From contig NC_133901.1 of NCBI RefSeq assembly GCF_964199755.1, positions 11,609,556-11,673,555 of the forward strand: DNA of 64,000 nt, in the 5' to 3' direction. This DNA comes from Larus michahellis. Lineage: Eukaryota > Chordata > Aves > Charadriiformes > Laridae. Position numbers and translations under genes: made by a program. Positions 1-8,497 of the stretch are shown here, piece after piece. The notes below the pieces were generated by a model. That model had not been told where the DNA came from, did no database searches, and saw only the letters and a program-made list of their open reading frames with translations. Position 1 is the stretch's first letter. Each line of letters starts with the position of its first letter.

Positions 1-1024
1 TGGAGGTTTTTTGGGCTGTTGTAGGCTTTTGCCGGCAGGCGGGGGGGTGTTGAGTGTTTTGGTGTTGCGAGTGGGGTGTTGCGGCAGGCGGGTGGGTGTG
101 TGGGGCTGGAGGGCGCGGGGCGTGTGGGAGTGGTGTGTAAGTATTTTGGGGGGCTGTGTTGGGGCAGGTGCGGGTGTAGTTGCGGCAGGCGGGCGGGTGT
201 GTGGGGCTGCGGGCCGTGTGGCAGGGGTGTGGAGGTTTTCTGGAGTGTTGCGCGTGGCATGTTGGGTGCTGTAGGCTTTTGGCGGCGGGCGGAGGGGTGT
301 TGAGCGTTTTGGTGTTGCGGGTGGGGGGTTGTGTCGGGGGGGCAGGTGCGGGTGTGGTTGCGGCAGGCGGGTGGGTGTGTGGGGCTGCAGGGCACGTGGG
401 AGGCTTGTGGAGGTTTTTTGGGTTGTTGGGTGCTGTAGGCTTTTACCGGCAGGCGGGGGGGCGTTGAGTGTTTTGGTGTTGCGAGTGGGGTGTTGCGGCA
501 GGCGGGTGGGTGTGCGGGGCTGCGGGGCGTGTAGCAGGGGTGTGGAGGTCTTTTGGGGTGTTGGGTGCTGTATGATTTTGGCGTCGGGCGGAGCGTCTGG
601 CGAGCGTTGTGGTGTTGCGAGTGGGGTATTGTGGCAGGCGTCGGGGCAGGTGCGCGTGTTGTTGCGGGAGGAGGGAGGGTGTGTGGGGCTGTAGGGCGTG
701 TGCGGTGCGTGAGTGTGGTGTAAGTACTTAGTGGTGTTGTGTGTGGGGTGTTGTGTTGTGTGAGGTGCGTGTGTTGTTGGGTGAGGCGTGTGTGTGTGTG
801 TGTAGGGCAGGGTGCGTGTGGTGAGGGGTGTGTATTTTTTGCGGGGTGTTGCGTGTGGGGTGTTGTTTTGTGTGAGGTGTGTTGTGGGTAGGTGCGTGTG
901 TTGTGCGTGTGTTTGTGTGTGTGTGTGTGGTGTGAGGCGTTGTTGTGGGCGTGGGGGTGTGTGTGAGTGCGGGAGGGCGGTGTGGGCGGTGGGTGTGGAG
1001 AGGGCTGTTGTGGGGCAGAGGGGT
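1..1024 (+). repeat. Partial 5S spacer at left edge (gene lies outside the window)
   Basis: The window starts in the last part of SR1, at a T6 run (7-12). SR2 begins at 16, SR3 at 264, SR4 at 428 and SR5 at 563; the palindrome TAAGTACTTA is at 721-730, (GT)8 at 788-803 and T6 at 835-840. By the spacing of complete units, the 5S gene feeding this spacer begins about 239 bp before base 1. From about base 100 it closely matches the sequence 7352 bp downstream, so it belongs to the left five-unit block. Confidence 0.9.
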
Positions 1025-1145
1025 GCCTACGGCCATACCACCCTGAGAACGCCTGATCTCGTCTGATCTCGGAAGCTAAGCAGGGTCGGGCCCGGTTAGT
1101 ACTTGGATGGGAGACCGCCTGGGAATACCGGGTGCTGTAGGCTTT
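1025..1145 (+). rRNA. 5S rRNA gene 1
   Basis: 121-nt 5S rRNA; start chosen at GCCTACGG, which pairs with TGTAGGC at the 3' end to form helix I. Box A (about +50 to +64), the intermediate element (+67 to +72) and box C (+80 to +97) are intact, and T4 follows at 1143-1146. It differs from the array consensus only by C30T, a CpG-to-TpG change that leaves at most a G.U wobble in helix III. Probably functional. The next gene is 1271 bp on (plain spacer, (GT)12). Its twin 7352 bp downstream is gene 6; genes 13 and 20 have the same sequence. Confidence 0.97.
1074..1121 (+). promoter_or_regulatory. Internal control region of 5S gene 1 (box A, intermediate element, box C)
   Basis: Type 1 RNA polymerase III promoter inside the gene. 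Box A covers 1074-1088 (core GCTAAGCAGGGTC), the intermediate element 1091-1096 and box C 1104-1121 (TGGATGGGAGACCGCCTGGG region). In vertebrates TFIIIA binds here and recruits TFIIIC and TFIIIB. The same element lies at +50 to +97 of each of the other 45 genes; variants in it are given under each gene. Box limits are taken from Xenopus numbering, not measured here. Confidence 0.9.
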
Positions 1146-1146
1146 T
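1143..1146 (+). terminator. RNA polymerase III T4 terminator of 5S gene 1
   Basis: Four T residues close the gene, the usual minimal vertebrate Pol III stop. The same T4 (+119 to +122) ends every gene except 32 and 37, where the fourth T is C. A second T4 lies at 1173-1176 and a T6 at 1270-1275, which could catch read-through. Confidence 0.85.
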
Positions 1147-1278
1147 GCCGGCGGGCGGAGGGGTGCTGCGCGTTTTGCTGTTGCATCCGGCAGGGGGGCA
1201 GGTGCGGGTGTGGTTGCGGCAGGCGGGTGGGCGTGTGGGGCTGCGGGGCGCGTGGGAGGCTTGTGGAGGTTTTTTGGG
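1146..1278 (+). repeat. Spacer sub-repeat SR1 (reference unit)
   Basis: First spacer module, directly after the gene. With the gene's last 17 bases in front of it, it aligns to SR3: both run tail, GCGGCGGGCGG-like block, TTTTGxTGTTGC, GGGGGGCAGGTGCG, GGCAGGCGGGTGGG and finally GGAGGTTTTTTGGG. It holds a T4 (1173-1176) and the T6 (1270-1275). Later units differ here by CATCC or CGTCC and by CAGGCGGGTGG or CTGGCGGGTGG. Confidence 0.85.
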
Positions 1279-1526
1279 CTGTTGTAGGCTTTTGCCGGCA
1301 GGCGGGGGGGTGTTGAGTGTTTTGGTGTTGCGAGTGGGGTGTTGCGGCAGGCGGGCGGGTGTGTGGGGCTGGAGGGCGCGGGGCGTGTGGGAGTGGTGTG
1401 TAAGTATTTTGGGGGGCTGTGTTGGGGCAGGTGCGGGTGTAGTTGCGGCAGGCGGGTGGGTGTGTGGGGCTGCGGGCCGTGTGGCAGGGGTGTGGGGGTT
1501 TTCTGGAGTGTTGCGCGTGGCATGTT
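1279..1526 (+). repeat. Spacer sub-repeat SR2 (reference unit, full form)
   Basis: Opens with CTGTTGTAGGCTTTT, an altered copy of the 5S tail (GGGTGCTGTAGGCTTTT). It contains an internal duplication: the GGCAGGCGGGxGGGTGTGTG block occurs twice, 101 bp apart, around a stretch with GTGTAAGTATTTTGG. The short form seen in the 306-bp blocks lacks exactly this 101 bp. Confidence 0.85.
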
Positions 1527-1690
1527 GGGTGCTGTAGGCTTTTGGCGGCGGGCGGAGGGGTGTTGAGCGTTTTGGTGTTGCGGGTGGGGGGTTGTGTCGG
1601 GGGGGCAGGTGCGTGTGTGGTTGCGGCAGGCGGGTGGGTGTGTGGGGCTGCAGGGCACGTGGGAGGCTTGTGGAGGTTTTTTGGGTTGTT
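1527..1690 (+). repeat. Spacer sub-repeat SR3 with exact 17-nt 5S tail and a G-quadruplex motif
   Basis: The first 17 bases (1527-1543) are identical to positions +106 to +122 of the 5S gene. At 1582-1605 four G tracts of at least three, with loops of 4, 7 and 1, fit the standard G-quadruplex pattern on the + strand. A T6 run lies at 1677-1682. The module ends where SR4 repeats the 5S tail. Confidence 0.85.
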
Positions 1691-1825
1691 GGGTGCTGTA
1701 GGCTTTTGCCGGCAGGCGGGGGGGCGTTGAGTGTTTTGGTGTTGCGAGTGGGGTGTTGCGGCAGGCGGGTGGGTGTGCGGGGCTGCGGGGCGTGTAGCAG
1801 GGGTGTGGAGGTCTTTTGGGGTGTT
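1691..1825 (+). repeat. Spacer sub-repeat SR4 (135 bp)
   Basis: Begins with another exact copy of the 17-nt 5S tail (1691-1707). In many units the next base after the T run is A rather than G. Its length, 135 bp, is exactly the loss seen in the short unit after gene 22. Confidence 0.85.
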
Positions 1826-1983
1826 GGGTGCTGTATGATTTTGGCATCGGGCGGAGCGTCTGGCGAGCGTTGTGGTGTTGCGAGTGGGGTATTGTGGCAG
1901 GCGTCGGGGCAGGTGCGCGTGTTGTTGCGGGAGGAGGGAGGGTGTGTGGGGCTGTAGGGCATGTGCGGTGCTTGAGTGTGGTG
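1826..1983 (+). repeat. Spacer sub-repeat SR5 (most diverged)
   Basis: Starts with GGGTGCTGTATGATTTT, a 5S tail with two changes, and follows the sub-repeat plan with many substitutions. It ends just before the palindrome TAAGTACTTA. It has diverged furthest from SR3/SR4 but is nearly identical between units, so it looks like the oldest module. Confidence 0.75.
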
Positions 1984-1993
1984 TAAGTACTTA
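1984..1993. repeat. Conserved 10-bp palindrome TAAGTACTTA
   Basis: Perfect inverted repeat on the border between SR5 and the GT-rich domain, about 300 bp before the next gene. I saw it at the corresponding place in every unit. It could be a protein site or just a fixed repeat landmark; nothing in the sequence decides this. Confidence 0.7.
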
Positions 1994-2050
1994 GTGGTGT
2001 TGTGTGTGGGGTGTTGTGTTGTGTGAGGTGCGTGTGTTGTTGGGTGAGGC

Positions 2051-2074
2051 GTGTGTGTGTGTGTGTGTGTGTGT
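2051..2074 (+). repeat. Variable (GT)n tract
   Basis: Twelve GT units here. Across the array n is 6, 8, 10, 11 or 12, some copies being interrupted by an A or C. This tract alone explains the 1259, 1263, 1267 and 1271 bp classes of plain units. Confidence 0.9.
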
Positions 2075-2105
2075 AGGGCAGGGTGCGTGTGGTGAGGGGT
2101 GTGTA

Positions 2106-2111
2106 TTTTTT
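2106..2111 (+). terminator. T6 run 190 bp upstream of the gene
   Basis: The T6 run in GTGTATTTTTTGCGG recurs at -190 before every gene checked. It would stop any Pol III transcript running through the spacer before it reaches the next promoter. The position is seen; the fail-safe role is inferred. Confidence 0.5.
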
Positions 2112-2295
2112 GCGGGGTGTTGCGTGTGGGGTGTTGTTTTGTGTGAGGTGTGTTGTGGGTAGGTGCGTGTGTTGTGCGTGTGTTTGTGTGTGTGTGTGTG
2201 GTGTGAGGCGTTGTTGTGGGCGTGGGGGTGTGTGTGAGTGCGGGAGGGCGGTGTGGGCGGTGGGTGTGGAGAGGGCTGTTGTGGGGCAGAGGGGT

Positions 2296-2416
2296 GCCTA
2301 CGGCCATACCACCCTGAGAACGCCCGATCTCGTCTGATCTCGGAAGCTAAGCAGGGTCGGGCCCGGTTAGTACTTGGATGGGAGAGCGCCTGGGAATACC
2401 GGGTGCTGTAGGCTTT
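2296..2416 (+). rRNA. 5S rRNA gene 2 (C91G)
   Basis: Consensus except C91G, which lies in box C and replaces the C that pairs with G86 next to loop D of helix IV. Whether it is active is uncertain. Genes 7, 14, 22, 33 and 38 carry this change alone. The next gene is 1259 bp on (plain spacer, (GT)6). Twin at +7352: gene 7; their SR1 regions differ by two visible substitutions. Confidence 0.96.
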
Positions 2417-3554
2417 TGCCGGCGGGCGGAGGGGTGCTGCGCGTTTTGCTGTTGCGTCCGGCAGGGGGGCAGGTGCGGGTGTGGTTGCGGCAGGCGGGTG
2501 GGTGTGTGGGGCTGCGGGGCGTGTGGGAGGCTTGTGGAGGTTTTTTGGGCTGTTGTAGGCTTTTGCCGGCAGGCGGGGGGGTGTTGAGTGTTTTGGTGTT
2601 GCGAGTGGGGTGTTGCGGCAGGCGGGTGGGTGTGTGGGGCTGGAGGGCGCGGGGCGTGTGGGAGTGGTGTGTAAGTATTTTGGGGGGCTGTGTTGGGGCA
2701 GGTGCGGGTGTAGTTGCGGCAGGCGGGCGGGTGTGTGGGGCTGCGGGCCGTGTGGCAGGGGTGTGGAGGTTTTCTGGAGTGTTGCGCGTGGCATGTTGGG
2801 TGCTGTAGGCTTTTGGCGGCGGGCGGAGGGGTGTTGAGCGTTTTGGTGTTGCGGGTGGGGGGTTGTGTCGGGGGGGCAGGTGCGTGTGTGGTTGCGGCAG
2901 GCGGGTGGGTGTGTGGGGCTGCAGGGCACGTGGGAGGCTTGTGGAGGTTTTTTGGGTTGTTGGGTGCTGTAGGCTTTTACCGGCAGGCGGGGAGGCGTTG
3001 AGTGTTTTGGTGTTGCGAGTGGGGTGTTGCGGCAGGCGGGTGGGTGTGCGGGGCTGCGGGGCGTGTAGCAGGGGTGTGGAGGTCTTTTGGGGTGTTGGGT
3101 GCTGTATGATTTTGGCGTCGGGCGGAGCGTCTGGCGAGCGTTGTGGTGTTGCGAGTGGGGTATTGTGGCAGGCGTCGGGGCAGGTGCGCGTGTTGTTGCG
3201 GGAGGAGGGAGGGTGTGTGGGGCTGTAGGGCGTGTGCGGTGCGTGAGTGTGGTGTAAGTACTTAGTGGTGTTGTGTGTGGGGTGTTGTGTTGTGTGAGGT
3301 GCGTGTGTTGTTGGGTGAGGCGTGTGTGTGTGTAGGGCAGGGTGCGTGTGGTGAGGGGTGTGTATTTTTTGCGGGGTGTTGCGTGTGGGGTGTTGTTTTG
3401 TGTGAGGTGTGTTGTGGGTAGGTGCGTGTGTTGTGCGTGTGTTTGTGTGTGTGTGTGTGGTGTGAGGCGTTGTTGTGGGCGTGGGGGTGTGTGTGAGTGC
3501 GGGAGGGCGGTGTGGGCGGTGGGTGTGGAGAGGGCTGTTGTGGGGCAGAGGGGT

Positions 3555-3675
3555 GCCTGCGGCCATACCACCCTGAGAACGCCCGATCTCGTCTGATCTC
3601 GGAAGCTAAGCAGGGTCGGGCCCGGTTAGTACTTGGATGGGCGAGCGCCTGGGAATAGCGGGTGCTGTAGGCTTT
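3555..3675 (+). rRNA. 5S rRNA gene 3 (four substitutions)
   Basis: Carries A5G, A88C, C91G and C104G. A5G gives a G.U wobble in helix I, A88C is in loop D, C91G breaks G86-C91 and C104G breaks G71-C104 of helix V. Two changes also sit in box C. It may be a poor or silent copy. The next gene is 1984 bp away, the longest spacing here, with both the 306 and 407 blocks. Identical to gene 8. Confidence 0.94.
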
Positions 3676-3808
3676 TGCCGGCGGGCGGAGGGGTGCTGCG
3701 CGTTTTGCTGTTGCGTCCGGCAGGGGGGCAGGTGCGGGTGTGGTTGCGGCAGGCGGGTGGGCGTGTGGGGCTGCGGGGCGCGTGGGAGGCTTGTGGAGGT
3801 TTTTTGGG

Positions 3809-4521
3809 CTGTTGTAGGCTTTTGCCGGCAGGCGGGGGGGTGTTGAGTGTTTTGGTGTTGCGAGTGGGGTGTTGCGGCAGGCGGGTGGGTTTGTGGGGCT
3901 GCGGGCCGTGTGGCAGGGGTGTGGAGGTTTTCTGGAGTGTTGCGCGAGGCATGTTGGGTGCTGTCGGCTTTTGGCGGCGGGCGGAGGGGTGTTGAGCGTT
4001 TTGGTGTTGCGGGTGGGGGGTTGTGTCGGGGGGGCAGGTGCGCGTGTGGTTGCGGCAGGCGGGTGGGTGTGTGGGGCTGCAGGGCACGTGGGAGGCTTGT
4101 GGAGGTTTTTTGGGCTGTTGTAGGCTTTTGCCGGCAGGCGGGGGGGTGTTGAGTGTTTTGGTGTTGCGAGTGGGGTGTTGCGGCAGGCGGGTGGGTGTGT
4201 GGGGCTGGAGGGCGCGGGGCGTGTGGGAGTGGTGTGTAAGTATTTTGGGGGGCTGTGTTGGGGCAGGTGCGGGTGTAGTTGCGGCAGGCGGGCGGGTGTG
4301 TGGGGCTGCGGGCCATGTGGCAGGGGTGTGGAGGTTTTCTGGAGTGTTGCGCGTGGCATGTTGGGTGCTGTAGGCTTTTGGCGGCGGGCGGAGGGGTGTT
4401 GAGCGTTTTGGTGTTGCGGGTGGGGGGTTGTGTCGGGGGGGCAGGTGCGGGTGTGGTTGCGGCTGGCGGGTGGGCGTTTGGGGCTGCGGGGCGCGTGGGA
4501 GGCTTGTGGAGGTTTTTTGGG
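3809..4521 (+). repeat. Extra sub-repeat blocks 306 + 407 bp in the spacer of gene 3
   Basis: A 306-bp block (3809-4114: short SR2 plus SR3) is followed by a 407-bp block (4115-4521: full SR2 plus SR3) before the normal SR2-SR5 series. The block starts are all CTGTTGTAGGCTTTT. The short SR2 here has TGTCGGCTTTT in place of the usual TGTAGGCTTTT at its next tail. Confidence 0.88.
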
Positions 4522-5538
4522 CTGTTGTAGGCTTTTGCCGGCAGGCGGGGGGGTGTTGAGTGTTTTGGTGTTGCGAGTGGGGTGTTGCGGCAGGCGGGTG
4601 GGTGTGTGGGGCTGGAGGGCGCGGGGCGTGTGGGAGTGGTGTGTAAGTATTTTGGGGGGCTGTGTTGGGGCAGGTGCGGGTGTAGTTGCGGCAGGCGGGC
4701 GGGTGTGTGGGGCTGCGGGCCGTGTGGCAGGGGTGTGGAGGTTTTCTGGAGTGTTGCGCGTGGCATGTTGGGTGCTGTAGGCTTTTGGCGGCGGGCGGAG
4801 GGGTGTTGAGCGTTTTGGTGTTGCGGGTGGGGGGTTGTGTCGGGGGGGCAGGTGCGTGTGTGGTTGCGGCAGGCGGGTGGGTGTGTGGGGCTGCAGGGCA
4901 CGTGGGAGGCTTGTGGAGGTTTTTTGGGTTGTTGGGTGCTGTAGGCTTTTGCCGGCAGGCGGGGGGGCGTTGAGTGTTTTGGTGTTGCGAGTGGGGTGTT
5001 GCGGCAGGCGGGTGGGTGTGCGGGGCTGCGGGGCGTGTAGCAGGGGTGTGGAGGTCTTTTGGGGTGTTGGGTGCTGTATGATTTTGGCGTCGGGCGGAGC
5101 GTCTGGCGAGCGTTGTGGTGTTGCGAGTGGGGTATTGTGGCAGGCGTCGGGGCAGGTGCGCGTGTTGTTGCGGGAGGAGGGAGGGTGTGTGGGGCTGTAG
5201 GGCGTGTGCGGTGCGTGAGTGTGGTGTAAGTACTTAGTGGTGTTGTGTGTGGGGTGTTGTGTTGTGTGAGGTGCGTGTGTTGTTGGGTGAGGCGTGTGTG
5301 TGTGTGTGTATGTGTGTAGGGCAGGGTGCGTGTGGTGAGGGGTGTGTATTTTTTGCGGGGTGTTGCGTGTGGGGTGTTGTTTTGTGTGAGGTGTGTTGTG
5401 GGTAGGTGCGTGTGTTGTGCGTGTGTTTGTGTGTGTGTGTGTGGTGTGAGGCGTTGTTGTGGGCGTGGGGGTGTGTGTGAGTGCGGGAGGGCGGTGTGGG
5501 CGGTGGGTGTGGAGAGGGCTGTTGTGGGGCAGAGGGGT

Positions 5539-5659
5539 GCCTACGGCCATACCACCCTGAGAACGCCTGATCTTGTCTGATCTCGGAAGCTAAGCAGGGT
5601 CGGGCCCGGTTAGTACTTGGATGGGCGAGCGCCTGGGAATACCGGGTGCTGTAGGCTTT
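5539..5659 (+). rRNA. 5S rRNA gene 4 (four substitutions)
   Basis: Carries C30T, C36T, A88C and C91G. The first two are CpG transitions in the helix III/loop C region; the last two lie in loop D/helix IV and box C. The 3' half is otherwise intact. The next gene is 1575 bp away (306 block, 22-bp GT tract). The GT tract before this gene is interrupted by a TA. Identical to gene 9. Confidence 0.94.
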
Positions 5660-5792
5660 TGCCGGCGGGCGGAGGGGTGCTGCGCGTTTTGCTGTTGCGT
5701 CCGGCAGGGGGGCAGGTGCGGGTGTGGTTGCGGCTGGCGGGTGGGCGTGTGGGGCTGCGGGGCGCGTGGCAGGCTTGTGGAGGTTTTTTGGG

Positions 5793-6098
5793 CTGTTGTA
5801 GGCTTTTGCCGGCAGGCGGGGGGGTGTTGAGTGTTTTGGTGTTGCGAGTGGGGTGTTGCGACAGGCGGGCGGGTTTGTGGGGCTGCGGGCCGTGTGGCAG
5901 GGGTGTGGAGGTTTTCTGGAGTGTTGCGCGTGGCATGTTGGGTGCTGTAGGCTTTTGGCGGCGGGCAGAGGGGTGTTGAGCGTTTTGGTGTTGCGGGTGG
6001 GGGGTTGTGTCGGGGGGGCAGGTGCGCGTGTGGTTGCGGCAGGCGGGTGGGTGTGTGGGGCTGCAGGGCACGTGGGAGGCTTGTGGAGGTTTTTTGGG
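5793..6098 (+). repeat. 306-bp extra sub-repeat block in spacer of gene 4
   Basis: Short SR2 plus SR3. It has GCGACAGGCGGGCGGGTTTG instead of the usual GCGGCAGGCGGG start and GGCGGCGGGCAGAGG after the tail. The same block recurs in the spacer of gene 9. Confidence 0.88.
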
Positions 6099-7113
6099 CT
6101 GTTGTAGGCTTTTGCCGGCAGGCGGGGGGGTGTTGAGTGTTTTGGTGTTGCGAGTGGGGTGTTGCGGCAGGCGGGTGGGTGTGTGGGGCTGGAGGGCGCG
6201 GGGCGTGTGGGAGTGGTGTGTAAGTATTTTGGGGGGCTGTGTTGGGGCAGGTGCGGGTGTAGTTGCGGCAGGCGGGCGGGTGTGTGGGGCTGCGGGCCGT
6301 GTGGCAGGGGTGTGGAGGTTTTCTGGAGTGTTGCGCGTGGCATGTTGGGTGCTGTAGGCTTTTGGCGGCGGGCGGAGGGGTGTTGAGCGTTTTGGTGTTG
6401 CGGGTGGGGGGTTGTGTCGGGGGGGCAGGTGCGTGTGTGGTTGCGGCAGGCGGGTGGGTGTGTGGGGCTGCAGGGCACGTGGGAGGCTTGTGGAGGTTTT
6501 TTGGGTTGTTGGGTGCTGTAGGCTTTTGCCGGCAGGCGGGGGGGCGTTGAGTGTTTTGGTGTTGCGAGTGGGGTGTTGCGGCAGGCGGGTGGGTGTGCGG
6601 GGCTGCGGGGCGTGTAGCAGGGGTGTGGAGGTCTTTTGGGGTGTTGGGTGCTGTATGATTTTGGCGTCGGGCGGAGCGTCTGGCGAGCGTTGTGGTGTTG
6701 CGAGTGGGGTATTGTGGCAGGCGTCGGGGCAGGTGCGCGTGTTGTTGCGGGAGGAGGGAGGGTGTGTGGGGCTGTAGGGCGTGTGCGGTGCGTGAGTGTG
6801 GTGTAAGTACTTAGTGGTGTTGTGCGTGGGGTGTTGTGTTGTGTGAGGTGCGTGTGTTGTTGGGTGAGGCGTGTGTGTGTGTGTGTGTGTGTAGGGCAGG
6901 GTGCGTGTGGTGAGGGGTGTGTATTTTTTGCGGGGTGTTGCGTGTGGGGTGTTGTTTTGTGTGAGGTGTGTTGTGGGTAGGTGCGTGTGTTGTGCGTGTG
7001 TTTGTGTGTGTGTGTGTGGTGTGAGGCGTTGTTGTGGGCGTGGGGGTGTGTGTGAGTGCGGGAGGGCGGTGTGGGCGGTGGGTGTGGAGAGGGCTGTTGT
7101 GGGGCAGAGGGGT

Positions 7114-7234
7114 GCCTACGGCCATACCACCCTGAGAACGCCCGATCTCGTCTGATCTCGGAAGCTAAGCAGGGTCGGGCCCGGATAGTACTTGGATGGG
7201 AGACCGCCTGGGAATACCGGGTGCTGTAGGCTTT
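7114..7234 (+). rRNA. 5S rRNA gene 5 (T72A in the intermediate element)
   Basis: Only T72A separates it from the consensus. The site is the last base of the intermediate promoter element and forms the U72-A103 pair closing loop E in helix V, so both transcription and folding could suffer. The next gene is 1263 bp on (plain, (GT)8). Twin: gene 10, the only other T72A copy. Confidence 0.95.
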
Positions 7235-8376
7235 TGCCGGCGGGCGGAGGGGTGCTGCGCGTTTTGCTGTTGCGTCCGGCAGGGGGGCAGGTGCGGGTGT
7301 GGTTGCGGCTGGCGGGTGGGCGTGTGGGGCTGCGGGGCGCGTGGGAGGCTTGTGGAGGTTTTTTGGGCTGTTGTAGGCTTTTGCCGGCAGGCGGGGGGGT
7401 GTTGAGTGTTTTGGTGTTGCGAGTGGGGTGTTGCGGCAGGCGGGCGGGTTTGTGGGGCTGGAGGGCGCGGGGCGTGTGGGAGTGGTGTGTAAGTATTTTG
7501 GGGGGCTGTGTTGGGGCAGGTGCGGGTGTAGTTGCGGCAGGCGGGCGGGTGTGTGGGGCTGCGGGCCGTGTGGCAGGGGTGTGGAGGTTTTCTGGAGTGT
7601 TGCGCGTGGCATGTTGGGTGCTGTAGGCTTTTGGCGGCGGGCGGAGGGGTGTTGAGCGTTTTGGTGTTGCGGGTGGGGGGTTGTGTCGGGGGGGCAGGTG
7701 CGGGTGTGGTTGCGGCAGGCGGGTGGGTGTGTGGGGCTGCAGGGCACGTGGGAGGCTTGTGGAGGTTTTTTGGGTTGTTGGGTGCTGTAGGCTTTTACCG
7801 GCAGGCGGGGGGGCGTTGAGTGTTTTGGTGTTGCGAGTGGGGTGTTGCGGCAGGCGGGTGGGTGTGCGGGGCTGCGGGGCGTGTAGCAGGGGTGTGGAGG
7901 TCTTTTGGGGTGTTGGGTGCTGTATGATTTTGGCGTCGGGCGGAGCGTCTGGCGAGCGTTGTGGTGTTGCGAGTGGGGTATTGTGGCAGGCGTCGGGGCA
8001 GGTGCGCGTGTTGTTGCGGGAGGAGGGAGGGTGTGTGGGGCTGTAGGGCGTGTGCGGTGCGTGAGTGTGGTGTAAGTACTTAGTGGTGTTGTGTGTGGGG
8101 TGTTGTGTTGTGTGAGGTGCGTGTGTTGTTGGGTGAGGCGTGTGTGTGTGTGTGTAGGGCAGGGTGCGTGTGGTGAGGGGTGTGTATTTTTTGCGGGGTG
8201 TTGCGTGTGGGGTGTTGTTTTGTGTGAGGTGTGTTGTGGGTAGGTGCGTGTGTTGTGCGTGTGTTTGTGTGTGTGTGTGTGGTGTGAGGCGTTGTTGTGG
8301 GCGTGGGGGTGTGTGTGAGTGCGGGAGGGCGGTGTGGGCGGTGGGTGTGGAGAGGGCTGTTGTGGGGCAGAGGGGT

Positions 8377-8497
8377 GCCTACGGCCATACCACCCTGAGA
8401 ACGCCTGATCTCGTCTGATCTCGGAAGCTAAGCAGGGTCGGGCCCGGTTAGTACTTGGATGGGAGACCGCCTGGGAATACCGGGTGCTGTAGGCTTT
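8377..8497 (+). rRNA. 5S rRNA gene 6 (C30T)
   Basis: Same sequence as gene 1 (C30T only) and 7352 bp from it; the downstream spacer also matches that of genes 1, 13, 15 and 20. Promoter boxes intact. Next gene at 1271 bp, plain spacer. Confidence 0.97.

Larger units (their letters stand above)
1994..2295 (+). repeat. GT-rich upstream domain of the unit (reference, before gene 2)
   Basis: About 300 bp between the palindrome and the 5S start. It holds the variable (GT)12 tract (2051-2074), a T6 run (2106-2111, 190 bp upstream of the gene) and a second, almost constant GT tract near 2180-2203. The last 25 bp read GGCTGTTGTGGGGC plus AGAGGGGT, faintly like the mammalian 5S D box but nearer the gene. 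Apart from the first GT tract the domain hardly varies in length, suggesting it is kept intact as 5' flank. Confidence 0.8.
100..7451 (+). repeat. Five-unit higher-order repeat, 7352 bp, copy 1
   Basis: Covers genes 1-5. Spacings 1271, 1259, 1984, 1575 and 1263 bp sum to 7352. Genes, extra blocks and GT tracts recur in the same order at +7352, with only a few substitutions seen. The left edge is near base 100, where the two copies begin to agree; edges are approximate. Confidence 0.85.

Noticed and set aside
11-274. Frame at the left edge as a partial real gene
   Set aside because: The same frame appears in the SR2 region of most units and is part of the spacer.
721-740. TAAGTACTTAGTGG as a remnant of the 5S segment TTAGTACTTGG
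   Set aside because: Only AGTACTT is shared and the flanks do not align at the spacing expected in the gene, so chance is sufficient.
720-1000. Telomere-like G/T repeat
   Set aside because: No regular TTAGGG or similar hexamer; the tracts are GT dinucleotides and irregular GTGGGG-type sequence.
812-1066. Repeated short + strand open frames (about 70-170 codons, Gly/Val/Cys/Arg rich)
   Set aside because: They overlap 5S promoters and sub-repeats, change with GT-tract length and have no recognisable domain.
1130-1842. 5S-derived SINE or a 5S-promoter retroelement (Cassandra-like) in the spacer
   Set aside because: Only 17 bases of the gene tail recur. There is no internal promoter, tRNA-like part, poly(A) end, terminal repeat or target-site duplication.
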